Positions 8,728 through 17,158 of a stretch of DNA of 60,484 nucleotides are shown one piece after another (the first letter of the stretch is position 1; every line of letters begins with the position of its first letter). A program made the translations under genes and the position numbers. Location: the NCBI RefSeq assembly GCF_007827595.1, contig NZ_VISR01000044.1:1-60484 (forward strand), given 5' to 3'. Source of the DNA: Streptomyces sp. BK340 (GTDB taxonomy: Bacteria; Actinomycetota; Actinomycetes; Streptomycetales; Streptomycetaceae). The notes below the pieces were generated by a model. That model was not told where the DNA came from and searched no databases. It worked only from the letters and a program-made list of their open reading frames with translations.

Positions 8728-9522
8728 ATGGACCTCCAGCTCAAGAACAAGGTCGCTGTCGTCACCGGGGCGAGCAAGGGCATCGGCCTCGCCATCGCCG
8801 ATGCGTTCGCCCGTGAAGGTGCGCATGTCGTCGCCGGAAGCCGGAGCGTCACCCCCGAGCTCGAAGAGCTCCACGAGAACCACGGTGTCACCGCAGTCCG
8901 GGTCGACCTGTCCACCCCGGACGGACCGGACACGCTGGTCAGGCTCGCGGCGGACGAGTACGGCAGGGTCGACATCCTGGTCAACAATCTGGGTACCGCG
9001 ACTTCCCGTCCGAGCTTCCTGGACATCGACGACGCCGAGTGGCAACGGATCTTCAACGTGACCCTGTTCAGCGCGGTCCGGGCCAGCCGCGCGGCGCTTC
9101 CTCACCTGCTGGACGCGGGCGAGGGGGCCATCATCAACATCAGCTCCATCAACGCGCGCCTGCCATTCCCCATGGTCGTGGACTACTCCGCGGCCAAGGC
9201 CGCACTCACCAGCCTGACCAAGTCACTGTCCGAGGAGTTCGCGCCGCGGGGCATCCGGGTCAACGCGATCGCTCCAGGACCGGTCCGCACGCCCTTCTGG
9301 ACCGCTCCGGGAGGCTTCGCCGACGCGACGGCGGCCCAGGCCGGCACCACCGCACAGGAAGCCATCGATCTGGTCGTGCCCCAGAGCATGGGCATCTCCA
9401 CCGGACGGGTCACCGAAGCTCACGAAGTCGCCGATCTGGCTCTCTTCCTCGCCTCGCCGCTCGCCGGCAACATCACCGGAGGCGAGTTCACCATCGACGG
9501 TGGCCAGGTCAAGACGCTGTGA
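8728..9522 (+). CDS. SDR family oxidoreductase
   Basis: Classical short-chain dehydrogenase of 264 residues. It carries the NAD(P)-binding TGASKGIG motif near residue 14, the NNLG motif (NNAG variant) near residue 88, a Ser in the segment IINISSINA, the catalytic YSAAK near residue 153, and a C-terminal FLASPLAGNITGGEFTIDGG typical of FabG-like enzymes. An AAAAGGA ribosome-binding site precedes the ATG. It is monocistronic as far as can be seen and the substrate is not predictable from sequence. Confidence 0.92.
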   Translation: MDLQLKNKVAVVTGASKGIGLAIADAFAREGAHVVAGSRSVTPELEELHENHGVTAVRVDLSTPDGPDTLVRLAADEYGRVDILVNNLGTATSRPSFLDIDDAEWQRIFNVTLFSAVRASRAALPHLLDAGEGAIINISSINARLPFPMVVDYSAAKAALTSLTKSLSEEFAPRGIRVNAIAPGPVRTPFWTAPGGFADATAAQAGTTAQEAIDLVVPQSMGISTGRVTEAHEVADLALFLASPLAGNITGGEFTIDGGQVKTL

Positions 9523-9632
9523 TCTCTCTTGTTGCTTGTAGCTGCCGGTGAAGCCATCGTCCGCCTACTCCGGCTCGCCCGGGCTGGGAGGCGCGATGCC
9601 CTCGGTCTGAGCCTGCCCGCGATCGAGCCTGG

Positions 9633-10205
9633 TCAGCGGACGACGTCGAAGACCTGCTTCTGAAGGCCGTTGGCGTAGACGTCGTGCTCGACCAGCTTCA
9701 GCTTCTGGGCGTCCTTGTCCGTGGCGCTGAACAGGCGCTTGCCGGCGCCGAGCAGCAGAGGGAAGACGAGCAGGTGGTAGCGGTCGATCAGGCCGGCGTC
9801 CGAGAGGCTGCGGTTCAGGGAGGCGCTGCCGTGGACGATGATCGGGCCACCCTCGGTCTCCTTCAGGGCGGCGACCTGGTCCAGTGAGCGCAGGATGGTG
9901 GTCTCGCCCCAGTTGGAGACCAGGTCGTCCTGGGCCAGTGTGGTGGAGACGACGTACTTCGGCATCGTCTTGTAGCGGTCGAATTCCTTCATGTCCGGCC
10001 ACACCGGGCTAAATGCCTCGTAGCTGACCCGGCCCATCAGGACAGCAGCGGCCTCCTGCTGCTCCCGTCCCTTGATCTCGAATGCCTCGGGGACGAAGTC
10101 GACGTTCTTGAAGGTCCAACCGGAGTTCCGGTAGCCGGGCTCGCCGCCGGGGGCCTCCACGACGCCGTCGAGCGAGATGAAGGCTGTGCTGATCAGGGTA
10201 CGCAT
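9633..10205 (-). CDS. dihydrofolate reductase family protein (RibD C-terminal domain)
   Basis: A 190-residue protein of the RibD_C/DHFR-like family. It begins MRTLISTAFISLDGVVEAPG, contains LMGRVSYEAFSPVWP and ends with GGPIIVHGSASLNRSLSDAGLIDRYHLLVFPLLLGAGKRLF, the core of this family. Members bind NADPH; most stand-alone actinobacterial copies have no proven substrate, and it should not be taken for the folate-pathway FolA. AAGGAATG precedes the ATG. A repeated AGTTGTC motif with a TTGACA hexamer lies about 105 bases upstream and may be its promoter/operator. Confidence 0.9.
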   Translation of the reverse strand: MRTLISTAFISLDGVVEAPGGEPGYRNSGWTFKNVDFVPEAFEIKGREQQEAAAVLMGRVSYEAFSPVWPDMKEFDRYKTMPKYVVSTTLAQDDLVSNWGETTILRSLDQVAALKETEGGPIIVHGSASLNRSLSDAGLIDRYHLLVFPLLLGAGKRLFSATDKDAQKLKLVEHDVYANGLQKQVFDVVR

Positions 10206-10308
10206 CGGTCATTCCTTGATGTCTGGTGTGCGTTCTCGGACTGCTCGGGGCATGCTCCGACCGAGTTCGTGGTGGAAGGTGCTGTCATAGCCTCGTACCG
10301 ACAAGAAA

Positions 10309-10333
10309 AGTTGTCAAGGCAGTCAAAGTTGTC
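10309..10333 (-). promoter_or_regulatory. possible promoter/operator of the RibD-like reductase gene
   Basis: On the minus strand TTGACA occurs at 10317-10312 inside TTGACTGCCTTGACAA (10326-10311), an imperfect palindrome of the kind bound by MarR-type regulators. On the plus strand AGTTGTC recurs at 10309 and 10327, 18 bases apart. A -10 is not clear; GGCTAT about 19 bases on is the best candidate. No regulator gene is adjacent. Assignment is tentative. Confidence 0.35.
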
Positions 10334-10374
10334 GGTCGCCGTCGGCGACATGTGAGGACAGAGCGTGGACAGCG

Positions 10375-10476
10375 CCCTGCGGCCGGCCGGATGCCGAGCG
10401 GCCCGAACTCGTCGAACGCGAACACCCGGTAGGGGAAGCGCTCCAGCACATGCTCGATCCGGTCGAGCCGCGCGTC
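10375..10476 (-). pseudogene. IS630-family transposase fragment
   Basis: About 34 codons matching the start of the DDE domain of Streptomyces IS630-type transposases: DARLDRIEHVLERFPYRVF then AFDEFGPLGIRPAAG. The Asp of FAFDEF corresponds to the first catalytic Asp. Sequence on either side does not continue the protein, so this is a short relic. Confidence 0.6.
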
Positions 10477-10774
10477 GCGCCCGGGATTCCAGGGGCTCCT
10501 TCCAGGATTTGGTGCGCTGGAAGGGTCCCGGACGGTGGGTGTCCTCGTCGGCATCCGGGTTTGCCGCCGTCGCAGGCACGCTCATGAGTCCCGGTATGCC
10601 GGCCCGCGCGGCGCGCGCGTCAGACGGACGTTTTTCCTGCCCGCCCCCGAACGCATCACTCTTCCGCTCGACGGGGAATCGGTTCTGCTTGGGCTGGCCC
10701 GGTGACGCCGCGAAACCTTGCGGGCGGTCAGGGAATACGGCGGATACGACATTTACGGAACACGCGAGGTCGAC

Positions 10775-11146
10775 ATGAAGCGTTTGGCGATTTCTGTCCT
10801 GGTGACCGCGGCCGTCCTTGCCGCGAGCGGGGCCACGCTCGCAGCCGCCCGGGACGGCGACGGCGGCAAGCACGGGACGGCCCGTGCGGCGCGTGCGTCC
10901 GTCGGACGCTACTGGGGCACGGACGTGGAGGTGCCGCCAGGCCAGTACAGAACGGCCAGTGTGTCCTGTCCGGCAGGGATGGTGAGCACCGGCGGAGGGG
11001 GCGCCATCGGCGGCGCCAGCCAGAACGGTGGCGACCCGTTCTTCACCGGTTCCTACGGTGGCAGTGGAGGCTGGGTCATCGGCGTGAAGAACACGGACAG
11101 TGTGACTCGGTTCGTCAATGCCTTCGTTGTCTGCATCACCCCCTGA
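10775..11146 (+). CDS. secreted glycine-rich hypothetical protein
   Basis: A 123-residue protein with a Sec signal peptide: MKRLAIS followed by a hydrophobic core (VLVTAAVLAASGATLA) and a likely cleavage after ALA-type residues near position 25. The mature part contains GRYWGTDVEVPPGQYRTASVSCP, then a glycine-rich middle (STGGGGAIGGASQNGGDPFF) and ends in a CITP tail; its two Cys (SVSCP and VVCITP) could form a disulfide. The ATG at 10775 with GCGAGG upstream is preferred over the in-frame start at 10718, which would bury the signal peptide. I do not recognise the family. It lies in a zone of broken genes but looks intact. Confidence 0.65.
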   Translation: MKRLAISVLVTAAVLAASGATLAAARDGDGGKHGTARAARASVGRYWGTDVEVPPGQYRTASVSCPAGMVSTGGGGAIGGASQNGGDPFFTGSYGGSGGWVIGVKNTDSVTRFVNAFVVCITP

Positions 11147-11154
11147 AGTACCGA

Positions 11155-11313
11155 AAAGCAGCCGCGCGGCGGGCCGGTCGGCACGGGACGGGGTGCGGAG
11201 GCGGGCGGCGTGGTCGAGCAGGTTGAGCCGTACCGAGGCCGACGGCGTATCGAAGAACGCGGGGCTCGCCCACACGGACGAGGAAACGAACGGCGCGGTG
11301 GATGCCGCCTGAC
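11155..11313 (-). pseudogene. short coding remnant of unknown family
   Basis: On the minus strand about 50 codons (VWASPAFFDTPSASVRLNLL then DHAARLRTPSRADRPAARLL) have codons nearly all ending in G or C, unlike the two other frames. It has no start or natural stop nearby and is bounded by the secreted-protein gene and an Lrp fragment. I do not recognise the parent gene. Confidence 0.3.
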
Positions 11314-11443
11314 GCGCCAAGTACCCCCACTACCCACTACGCCACCTGCGTGATCCAAGCCTGCACCGGCCCGAGGCGTTCTCCGCCACGACCACGATGC
11401 CGGGTCCTCCCACGTTGATCCCGCAGAGCTGACGTGCCGGGCG

Positions 11444-11655
11444 TCAGGGCTCGAGAACGCGGTCCGGCCCCAGTGGCACCTCGTGCAGGAGAAGTCGGCG
11501 GCTGCGCAACTCCCTCACCCCGAAATCGGACTTGAGCCGGTCGATGACCGTTTCGAAATCGCGGGCGTGGGTGCAGGCCATGCGCACCTGGTAGTCGTAG
11601 TCCCCGGTCAGTCGCATCGCGCCGACGACGTCGGGGCCGTTTCTGGCGCTCATGT
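11444..11655 (-). pseudogene. Lrp/AsnC family regulator, C-terminal fragment
   Basis: The C-terminal ligand-binding (RAM) domain of an Lrp/AsnC regulator: GPDVVGAMRLTGDYDYQVRM, then ACTHARDFETVIDRLKSDFG and VRELRSRRLLLHEVPLGPD. The N-terminal helix-turn-helix, about 80 residues, is missing. The open frame upstream of about 11655 is unrelated sequence that belongs to the opposite-strand membrane-protein fragment. A perfect 13-bp stem-loop sits at the junction. Probably non-functional. Confidence 0.7.
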
Positions 11656-11673
11656 GGCTGGACGGCGGGAGTG

Positions 11674-11706
11674 ATGTTGCCGCGCACGCCGCGCGCGGCA
11701 ACATCG
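11674..11706. repeat. perfect 13-bp inverted repeat at a gene-fragment junction
   Basis: Arms GATGTTGCCGCGC and GCGCGGCAACATC with a seven-base loop. It lies exactly between the truncated Lrp gene (minus) and the truncated membrane-protein gene (plus). It could be a bidirectional terminator, an end of a lost element, or the footprint of a foldback-mediated deletion. Confidence 0.6.
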
Positions 11707-12206
11707 CGGCACAACTGGTAGTCGTGACCTTCTGCCTCACCTACGGTCGACTCGCGCCCGCCCTGCGTCCGGCGCCCACGCTGACGGTGGCTCTGGCCTG
11801 TGCGGCCGGAGCCGGTCTGGTCGCGGCGGTGTGCGTAAACATCTGGCTCACAGCGGCCCTGGCCCTGGTCGTGACCCTCGCCGGTCTGCGGACCCGGTCC
11901 GCGCCGGCGTTCCCGGACCGGCCGCCGGACCGCGCCCGGGGCTGGGAGATCCCGGTGAGGATGGCGGTGTCGGCCACGACGGTCCTGCTCGCGGTGAACG
12001 CCGCTGACGATCTCGCTTCCTTCACGGGCGGCATCCTCGCCTCGCTACCGGTACTGCTGGCCGTGATCGCTCCCTCGACCCCCAGTTCGACCGGCGCGGA
12101 GTCCGTCGTCGCGATGATGCGCGCCGCACTGACCGCCGCACCGGGCACCCTTGCCTTCCTGCTGGTGATCCATACGGCCCTTGCCGCTTCCGTGAGGGGG
12201 AATTAG
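11707..12206 (+). pseudogene. membrane protein, N-terminally truncated
   Basis: An open frame of about 165 residues rich in hydrophobic helices: QLVVVTFCLTYGRLAPALRP, TLTVALACAAGAGLVAAVCV, WLTAALALVVTLAGL, then AVSATTVLLAVNAAD, and a final pair of helices ending LAFLLVIHTALAASVRGN. Codon use is fully GC3-biased across this stretch. The frame begins abruptly after the inverted repeat and no ribosome-binding site or plausible N-terminus was found, so it looks like the C-terminal part of a larger transporter-like protein. The family is unrecognised. The alternative is a small intact protein starting at 11652. Confidence 0.5.
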
Positions 12207-12360
12207 GCCCCCGGCCGTCGGCAGCAGACCGCCTTCGTACGGCCGCTGCCGTTACTGCTCGCGGGCTTCTCCGCGGTCCGGTGCCGTAGCTGTGGTCGGA
12301 CCGGGCCCGCCGCGTCGTTCCTGGGCGACGTCGTTCCTGGCGGCGATGTGGGCGCCGATG

Positions 12361-13473
12361 TCACTTGTGCGGGGGGAGCGGTTTGGCTTTCGACTTCTCC
12401 ACTGCGGTGGCGCGGGCTGCGTGGAACACCTCGGTCGGTTCGCCGTCCTTGGACCACACCTGGGCGCCGCACCAAGGGCCGATGAGCCGGAACTGTTCCA
12501 GCGCCGCCTCGTACATCCCGGCCTTGCCGAGGTGGTAGGCCAGCAGATGCCGGAGTACGGGGAGCCTGTCGTCGTCCGCCGGGACTGTCGCCAACGCGTC
12601 GATGACGGCCGTGAGTCGCTTCTTCGCTCCGGCACCGGACGGGAGCGCGGCGCGGCGTTCCTCCAGCTCGTTCAGCGCATGGAGGTAGATGCCTGCGAGT
12701 GGGCTGCCTGCCGGGGCGTTGTCCATGGCTCGTTCGGCGAACGCCATCATCTGCTTGTTGGAGCCGTACCACTTGGCGCACCAGTACTGCATGCCCTGCC
12801 AGTGGCCCTCGTAGTGGTGCGGAGCGCTGGCCATGAGGCCGTCCCACAGGGGTTGGAAGCGGTCGGGCTTGTACCGTGCACCACGCGCCGCCGTCACCAT
12901 GACCACCCACGGTGCCGGGTTCTGGGGGGCCAGGAGCGAGGCGCGCTGTGCCGCCTCGATCGCCGCTGGCAGCAGTGCGCGGAACTTGGCCATGTTCTCG
13001 GCCGGCACTTCGTCGGCGTACCCCCGGCCCCGGATCGTCCAGGCGCGGTGCACCAGCATGTCCGCCTCCAGGGCCGCCGCGTCGCAGTTGCCCGGGTCGG
13101 CCTCGCGCCAGGCCGTCAGCCACGCGTCGTCCTCGTGCGCGACAGCCCGCAGCAGCTCGAAGCGCGACCAGTGCTCGTCCCAGTCGTTTCCGGCCGCCTC
13201 GATGTGGGCTGCAGCGGACCGCCAGTCGCCGCCCCACGCGGCGTCCGCCAGCGCCTGCGACTCCTTGCGGACGCGGACGGGCGACGGCGGGCCGGCACGG
13301 CGCGGGTCGAGCGTTTCGAGGGGAGCGAGCCCGTACGCGGCGGCATCGAACGATACCGGTGCCCGTCGGACGGGAGGGGCCTTGGCCGGGGAAGGTCTGG
13401 TGGTTCTCCCGCGAGAACCCCGTATCAGGGCGATGACCAGAACGATGAGCAGTGGGCCCAGGATGTGTGTCAC
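12361..13473 (-). CDS. hypothetical protein, N-terminal anchor, helical-repeat-like body
   Basis: A 370-residue protein starting at a GTG. Residues 1-18 (MTHILGPLLIVLVIALIRG) form a membrane anchor or uncleaved signal, followed by a basic linker. The remainder is alpha-helical and Trp-rich (WGGDWRSAAAHIEAAGNDWD; YEGHWQGMQYWCAKWYGSN; HALNELEERRAAL; LLAYHLGKAGMYEAALEQFR), resembling TPR-like or DUF4034-type proteins of Streptomyces. It may be a scaffold; no catalytic motif is seen. It appears to be a single transcription unit in a zone of broken genes. Confidence 0.7.
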   Translation of the reverse strand: MTHILGPLLIVLVIALIRGSRGRTTRPSPAKAPPVRRAPVSFDAAAYGLAPLETLDPRRAGPPSPVRVRKESQALADAAWGGDWRSAAAHIEAAGNDWDEHWSRFELLRAVAHEDDAWLTAWREADPGNCDAAALEADMLVHRAWTIRGRGYADEVPAENMAKFRALLPAAIEAAQRASLLAPQNPAPWVVMVTAARGARYKPDRFQPLWDGLMASAPHHYEGHWQGMQYWCAKWYGSNKQMMAFAERAMDNAPAGSPLAGIYLHALNELEERRAALPSGAGAKKRLTAVIDALATVPADDDRLPVLRHLLAYHLGKAGMYEAALEQFRLIGPWCGAQVWSKDGEPTEVFHAARATAVEKSKAKPLPPHK

Positions 13474-13584
13474 GAGTGAAGATCATCGCGGCTTGATCGG
13501 CGGACGGCAATCACGAATCCAACTCCCGTGCGGAGCCTATCGACGCGCGCACGCACTGCACCCTCGCCGGGGGAGACGCTCGAC

Positions 13585-13626
13585 CGGGTGCGGGTGCGGG
13601 TGCGGGTGCGGGTGCGGGTGCGGGCG
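13585..13626. repeat. hexanucleotide tandem repeat (CGGGTG)6 plus one variant unit
   Basis: Six exact CGGGTG units from 13585 to 13620 followed by CGGGCG. On the minus strand it would encode a (Pro-His)n or (Pro-Ala)n run depending on frame, but no intact gene covers it. Such arrays are prone to slippage, so copy number probably varies between isolates. Confidence 0.85.
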
Positions 13627-13693
13627 GGCGGAGCGTGTGGCTGACCGCTGGCGGTCGGTGAGCTCCCGCATAAGGGCCACGCCTGGACCGCGG

Positions 13694-13840
13694 GCCGGTG
13701 ACCGGGCGCACTGTCGTACCCAGGTTACCGAGGGTGCCGGCACCGCAGACCGCGGCAGCGAGACCGATGTGCTCGTAAGGGCTGTACAGGGCGCCGATGA
13801 CGGGTACTTCGATGCCCAGTACGTTGCACAGGGGACCTGG
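13694..13840 (-). pseudogene. nitronate monooxygenase, N-terminal fragment
   Basis: About 45 codons match the start of 2-nitropropane dioxygenase/nitronate monooxygenase: LCNVLGIEVPVIGALYSPYE then HIGLAAAVCGAGTLGNLGTT. The rest of this roughly 330-residue flavoenzyme is absent; the frame runs into the tandem repeat and low-complexity sequence. A relic. Confidence 0.55.
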
Positions 13841-13907
13841 AGCGTCGTCGCCGCCCGCGGTCATCGAGCCCGGGCTGAGCAGGCCGTACCAGCCCATCGT
13901 GCACCGG

Positions 13908-14744
13908 TCACCATCCCACCCCAGCCGCTGTGCGAGGCGGCACTCCGGGTGTGCGCCCACGTACCGCCCAGGCCCGGGCGGTGAGCGCGATGGATCCGTC
14001 CCCTCTTCTGGGCACAGCCGCGTCGAGTGCGTCCCGCAGCCTGTCACGGCAGCCCGGCGAAAGAGCTGCCACGTGACCCGGGGCGGGGCCTTGTCCTGCC
14101 AGGAACGGCTCCCAGAGATCGGCGAATCCGGTGAAGACGGTAGGCACCTCGATCGAGGTGACGGCCAAGTCGACGAGGCCCGCGTCCCCCCCACCCCGCA
14201 CACAGCGGCTCCGGTCGGCAGAAGGAGAACCGACGGCCCTCGTCCAGCGCGGCAGCGGAGGGATCCACCTCGGTGGCCGCGTCCCAGAACCGGCGCAGAA
14301 AGCCCATCTCCCCGGCGTAATCCCACACGTAGGCTGCGACCAGGCCGTCCGATCGGACGGCCCTGGCCATCTCGGCCACTGCCCTGGCCTGGTCGGGCAG
14401 GAAGTTCAGGGTCGGACCGCTGACCGCCACGTCGCATCGCGCACGGGCACGGCCATCGCGTCGCCCACCAGAAAGCTCGCCGGAGCGGAAGGGATGGCCC
14501 TGGTCGTGCTCACGAAAGCCTCCGACCGGTCGAGTCCCAGCACCGTGCGGGGCCGGCACAGGGCGCTCGCCACTGCCGACAGCACACCGGTGCCGCATCC
14601 CACGTCGAGCCGGCGCAGACCGGCCGGGCAGTCGGGCCACGCGACGAACTCCTTCGCGACGACACGGCTCAAGCGCCCCATGTACCGCTCACAGGCGGTC
14701 CCGGACGCCCACACAGCGAAGTGCTCCTCGCCCACGCCGTCCAT
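13908..14744 (-). pseudogene. class I SAM-dependent methyltransferase with two frameshifts
   Basis: Three consecutive reading frames together make one methyltransferase of about 270 residues. Frame one (14744 to about 14430) holds ACERYMGRLSRVVAKEFVAW and the SAM-binding LRRLDVGCGTGVLSA. Frame two (about 14430-14210) continues LNFLPDQARAVAEMARAVRS then GLVAAYVWDYAGEMGFLRRF. Frame three (about 14200-13950) supplies TSIEVPTVFTGFADLWEPFL and ends LTARAWAVRG, the usual C-terminus. Each joint needs a single-base-class shift. Either the gene is decaying, in keeping with the nitronate monooxygenase relic downstream, or there are two sequencing errors; the first is more likely given the setting. ATG 14744 is preferred to 14771. 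Confidence 0.75.
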
Positions 14745-14859
14745 CTTCCCGGGTCGTGGCCCAGAGGGCATTGCGGCGGGTGCGCGAGCTGACGGAGAGG
14801 GATTTCGACAGCGGACCTCCTTCGCGGGAGGACGGCCTGCTCAAGGGGCTGCCGGCCCG

Positions 14860-15882
14860 TCATCCCAGATAGGAGGGAGCGACAGCGGAAGTCATCAGCC
14901 GACGGGCCGTACCGGTGCCGTCGGCGGGGACGGTCCACAGGTCTGAACCGTAGTCGCCGGGAAGGGCGTAGACGAGGGTGGAGCCGTCGGCCCACAGAGC
15001 CTGGTCGTCGATGTTGCGCTGTTCGGCGGTCGGGGTCTCCTTCATCGTCCGCAGGTCGAGGACGTACAGCCGCCAAGGCGCGTCGGGCGAGGCTCCCTTG
15101 ACGCGCTTCTTGTAGGCGATCCGGCTGGCGTCGGGGGAGAGCGAAGGGCATTCAACGTTGCGGTGCAGGGTGGTGAGGGTGCGTGCGGCGACATCGCCGC
15201 GGACCAGATAGGTCCGGCCGCCGGTCGCCAGGGTGGCGTAGAAACGGGTGTCGTCGGCGAAGGTGACACCCCAGATGTTGATGTCAGCGGAGCGGTAGGG
15301 ACGGCCGTCCTTGGTGATGCGGAAGGATTCCAGGTTGTCGTCGATCGCCCAGGTTCGGGTGTCGACGATGGCAGTGCGGGTGGAGAAGTCGGTGCCGGCG
15401 TAGGAGTCGCCGCTGACGAAGACCGTCCAGGCCACCAGGTGACCGGAGGGTGAGACCCGGGCCCGGGTGGGGATGCCTGCTGCCGGGAAGTGGTGCAGCT
15501 CGTGCAGGTGCGAGTCGAGTACCACCGCCCGGTAGGCGTCCTGGAGCGTGCCGTGCACAGCCTGCAGGCAGATGCCGGTACCGGCCGCCGCGTGGAAACG
15601 CAGACACTTGACGCCCGATGCGGTGCGCGGGCCCTGCGGATCGTCGACGGGCACGGTGGAGATCTCGTCGCGGTGCGGGCCCCAGGCCAGGTTGCGCACC
15701 AGCAGCCGACGATCGGCCGTCGGCCGGAGCGAGACGGGTCCGGGCCGCACGGTCGGACCGTTCGCCTGCTGCTGGTCACGCATGCCCGACCGGTGGGCGG
15801 CGTAGAGCACCGCCGCCGTGCCGACGCTGCCGAGCAGCAGGACGGCCACCAGCAGGATCACCAGACGGGCGGTTCGGGTCAT
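14860..15882 (-). CDS. TolB-like beta-propeller protein, membrane-anchored
   Basis: A 340-residue protein with one N-terminal helix (residues 6-29: LVILLVAVLLLGSVGTAAVL) and an extracytoplasmic domain. The domain has WD40/TolB-type repeats recognisable by segments such as ARVSPSGHLVAWTVF, ECPSLSPDASRIAYKKRV, APWRLYVLDLRTM, DDQALWADGSTLVYAL and SDLWTVPADGTG. Streptomyces proteins of this type are of unknown function and often described as TolB-like. Its ATG overlaps the stop of the MFS gene (ATGA, 15879-15882), so it is translationally coupled and is the last gene of a phosphoesterase-MFS-TolB-like unit. Confidence 0.85.
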   Translation of the reverse strand: MTRTARLVILLVAVLLLGSVGTAAVLYAAHRSGMRDQQQANGPTVRPGPVSLRPTADRRLLVRNLAWGPHRDEISTVPVDDPQGPRTASGVKCLRFHAAAGTGICLQAVHGTLQDAYRAVVLDSHLHELHHFPAAGIPTRARVSPSGHLVAWTVFVSGDSYAGTDFSTRTAIVDTRTWAIDDNLESFRITKDGRPYRSADINIWGVTFADDTRFYATLATGGRTYLVRGDVAARTLTTLHRNVECPSLSPDASRIAYKKRVKGASPDAPWRLYVLDLRTMKETPTAEQRNIDDQALWADGSTLVYALPGDYGSDLWTVPADGTGTARRLMTSAVAPSYLG

Positions 15883-17153
15883 GTCGACACCTCATCGGCG
15901 GGACGAAGGACGAACGAGGCTGTGAGGGCGCTGATCGCCAGTGCGGCGGCCGTGACGGCGAGTGCGGTGCGCCCGCCCCACAGGCTCCAGACCGCGCCGA
16001 AGACGAGCGAGCAGGTGAACCGGGCCAGCGCCTGGCCGGAGCCCACCAGTGCCTGCCCGGCACCTTGGTGCTGTACCGGCACGACGTCGGCGGTGGCGGC
16101 CGCGAGGACTCCGTCGGTGGCGGCGTAGAAGGTGCCGTGGAGCACGAGGACGGCGACCACGGCCGGTATTCCGTGCCAGGGGCAGAGCACCAAGCCGTAG
16201 CCGAGCAGCAGGACGCCGTGGCCGCCCAGGAAGAGCCGACGGCGGCTGATGCGGTCGGCGAGTGCGCCGAGCGGGACGGCGAGCAGCAGGAAGACGGCGG
16301 CGGTGCCCAGCGGCAGCAGTGGGAACAGATGGGCGGGCAGGTCCCCTTCGCGCTGGAGCAGTAGATAGAGGAAGGAGTCGCTGACGGTGGTCAGGCCGAG
16401 CAGGGTCGCGCACACGGTGAGCCGGCGCAGCTCGGGGCGGCGCAGCAGCCCGAGTGCGTCGCGTAGCACCGGCCGGGCCGATTCGGGCAGCTGTACGGCA
16501 CCGGCACCGGTGGGACGGATGCGGCGGGGCACGAAGAGCACCAGCACCAGGACTCCCAGTGCGGCGACGCAGCCGCTGACCGCGAAGACCGCGTCGTAGC
16601 CGTCGACGGTGGCCCGCAGCACGGCGAAGGCGACGAGCGGGCCGAGCAGCGCACCGGTGGTGTCCATGGCGCGGTGTATCCCGAACGCCCGTCCCCGGTG
16701 CCCGGGTTCGGTGGCCAGCGAGATCATCGCGTCCCGAGGGGCGGTGCGCAGCCCTTTGCCGGTGCGGTCGACCGCGAGCACGGCACTGATCACGGGGAGC
16801 GTGTGCGTTATCAGCAGCAGCGGCTTGCACACCGCGGACAGGCCGTAGCCGAGGCCCGCCACAACCTTGTGCCGACGGCCTCCCCGGTCGGCGAGGTGGC
16901 CGCCGGCCAGCCGGACCAGGGCCCCGACGCCGTTGTTGATGCCGTCGAGCAGCCCGAACCCGAGTGGCGACAGGCCGAGGCCCACGACCACGTAGAGCGG
17001 CAGGACTGCGGTGACCATCTCCGACGAGATGTCCGTGATCAGGCTGACCGCACCCAGGGCCAGCACGGTGCCGGGCACGGCGGCCGGCCGCCGCCCCGGA
17101 CGGGTGTCCGAGGCGACGGCGGGCTTGGTGCTGCGGGAGTCCGCGAGATACAC
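15879..17153 (-). CDS. MFS transporter
   Basis: A 424-residue major facilitator with about 12 hydrophobic segments. It shows the loop 2-3 signature GALVRLAGGHLADRGGRRHKV and the DRTGKGLRTAPRDAMIS motif found in a group of bacterial MFS proteins of unknown substrate, plus a second-half loop LGALADRISRRRLF. The GTG start at 17153 lies five bases after the stop of the phosphoesterase gene; no better start is visible. It overlaps the TolB-like gene by four bases. Co-transcription with a Pho-box-controlled secreted phosphoesterase suggests uptake or release of a phosphate-related solute, but this is inference from context. Confidence 0.88.
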   Translation of the reverse strand: MYLADSRSTKPAVASDTRPGRRPAAVPGTVLALGAVSLITDISSEMVTAVLPLYVVVGLGLSPLGFGLLDGINNGVGALVRLAGGHLADRGGRRHKVVAGLGYGLSAVCKPLLLITHTLPVISAVLAVDRTGKGLRTAPRDAMISLATEPGHRGRAFGIHRAMDTTGALLGPLVAFAVLRATVDGYDAVFAVSGCVAALGVLVLVLFVPRRIRPTGAGAVQLPESARPVLRDALGLLRRPELRRLTVCATLLGLTTVSDSFLYLLLQREGDLPAHLFPLLPLGTAAVFLLLAVPLGALADRISRRRLFLGGHGVLLLGYGLVLCPWHGIPAVVAVLVLHGTFYAATDGVLAAATADVVPVQHQGAGQALVGSGQALARFTCSLVFGAVWSLWGGRTALAVTAAALAISALTASFVLRPADEVST

Positions 17154-17158
17154 CGGCG

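Noticed and set aside
13511..14437. single 308-codon minus-strand gene
   Set aside because: It merges pieces of a nitronate monooxygenase and a methyltransferase in different frames; treated as two pseudogenes.
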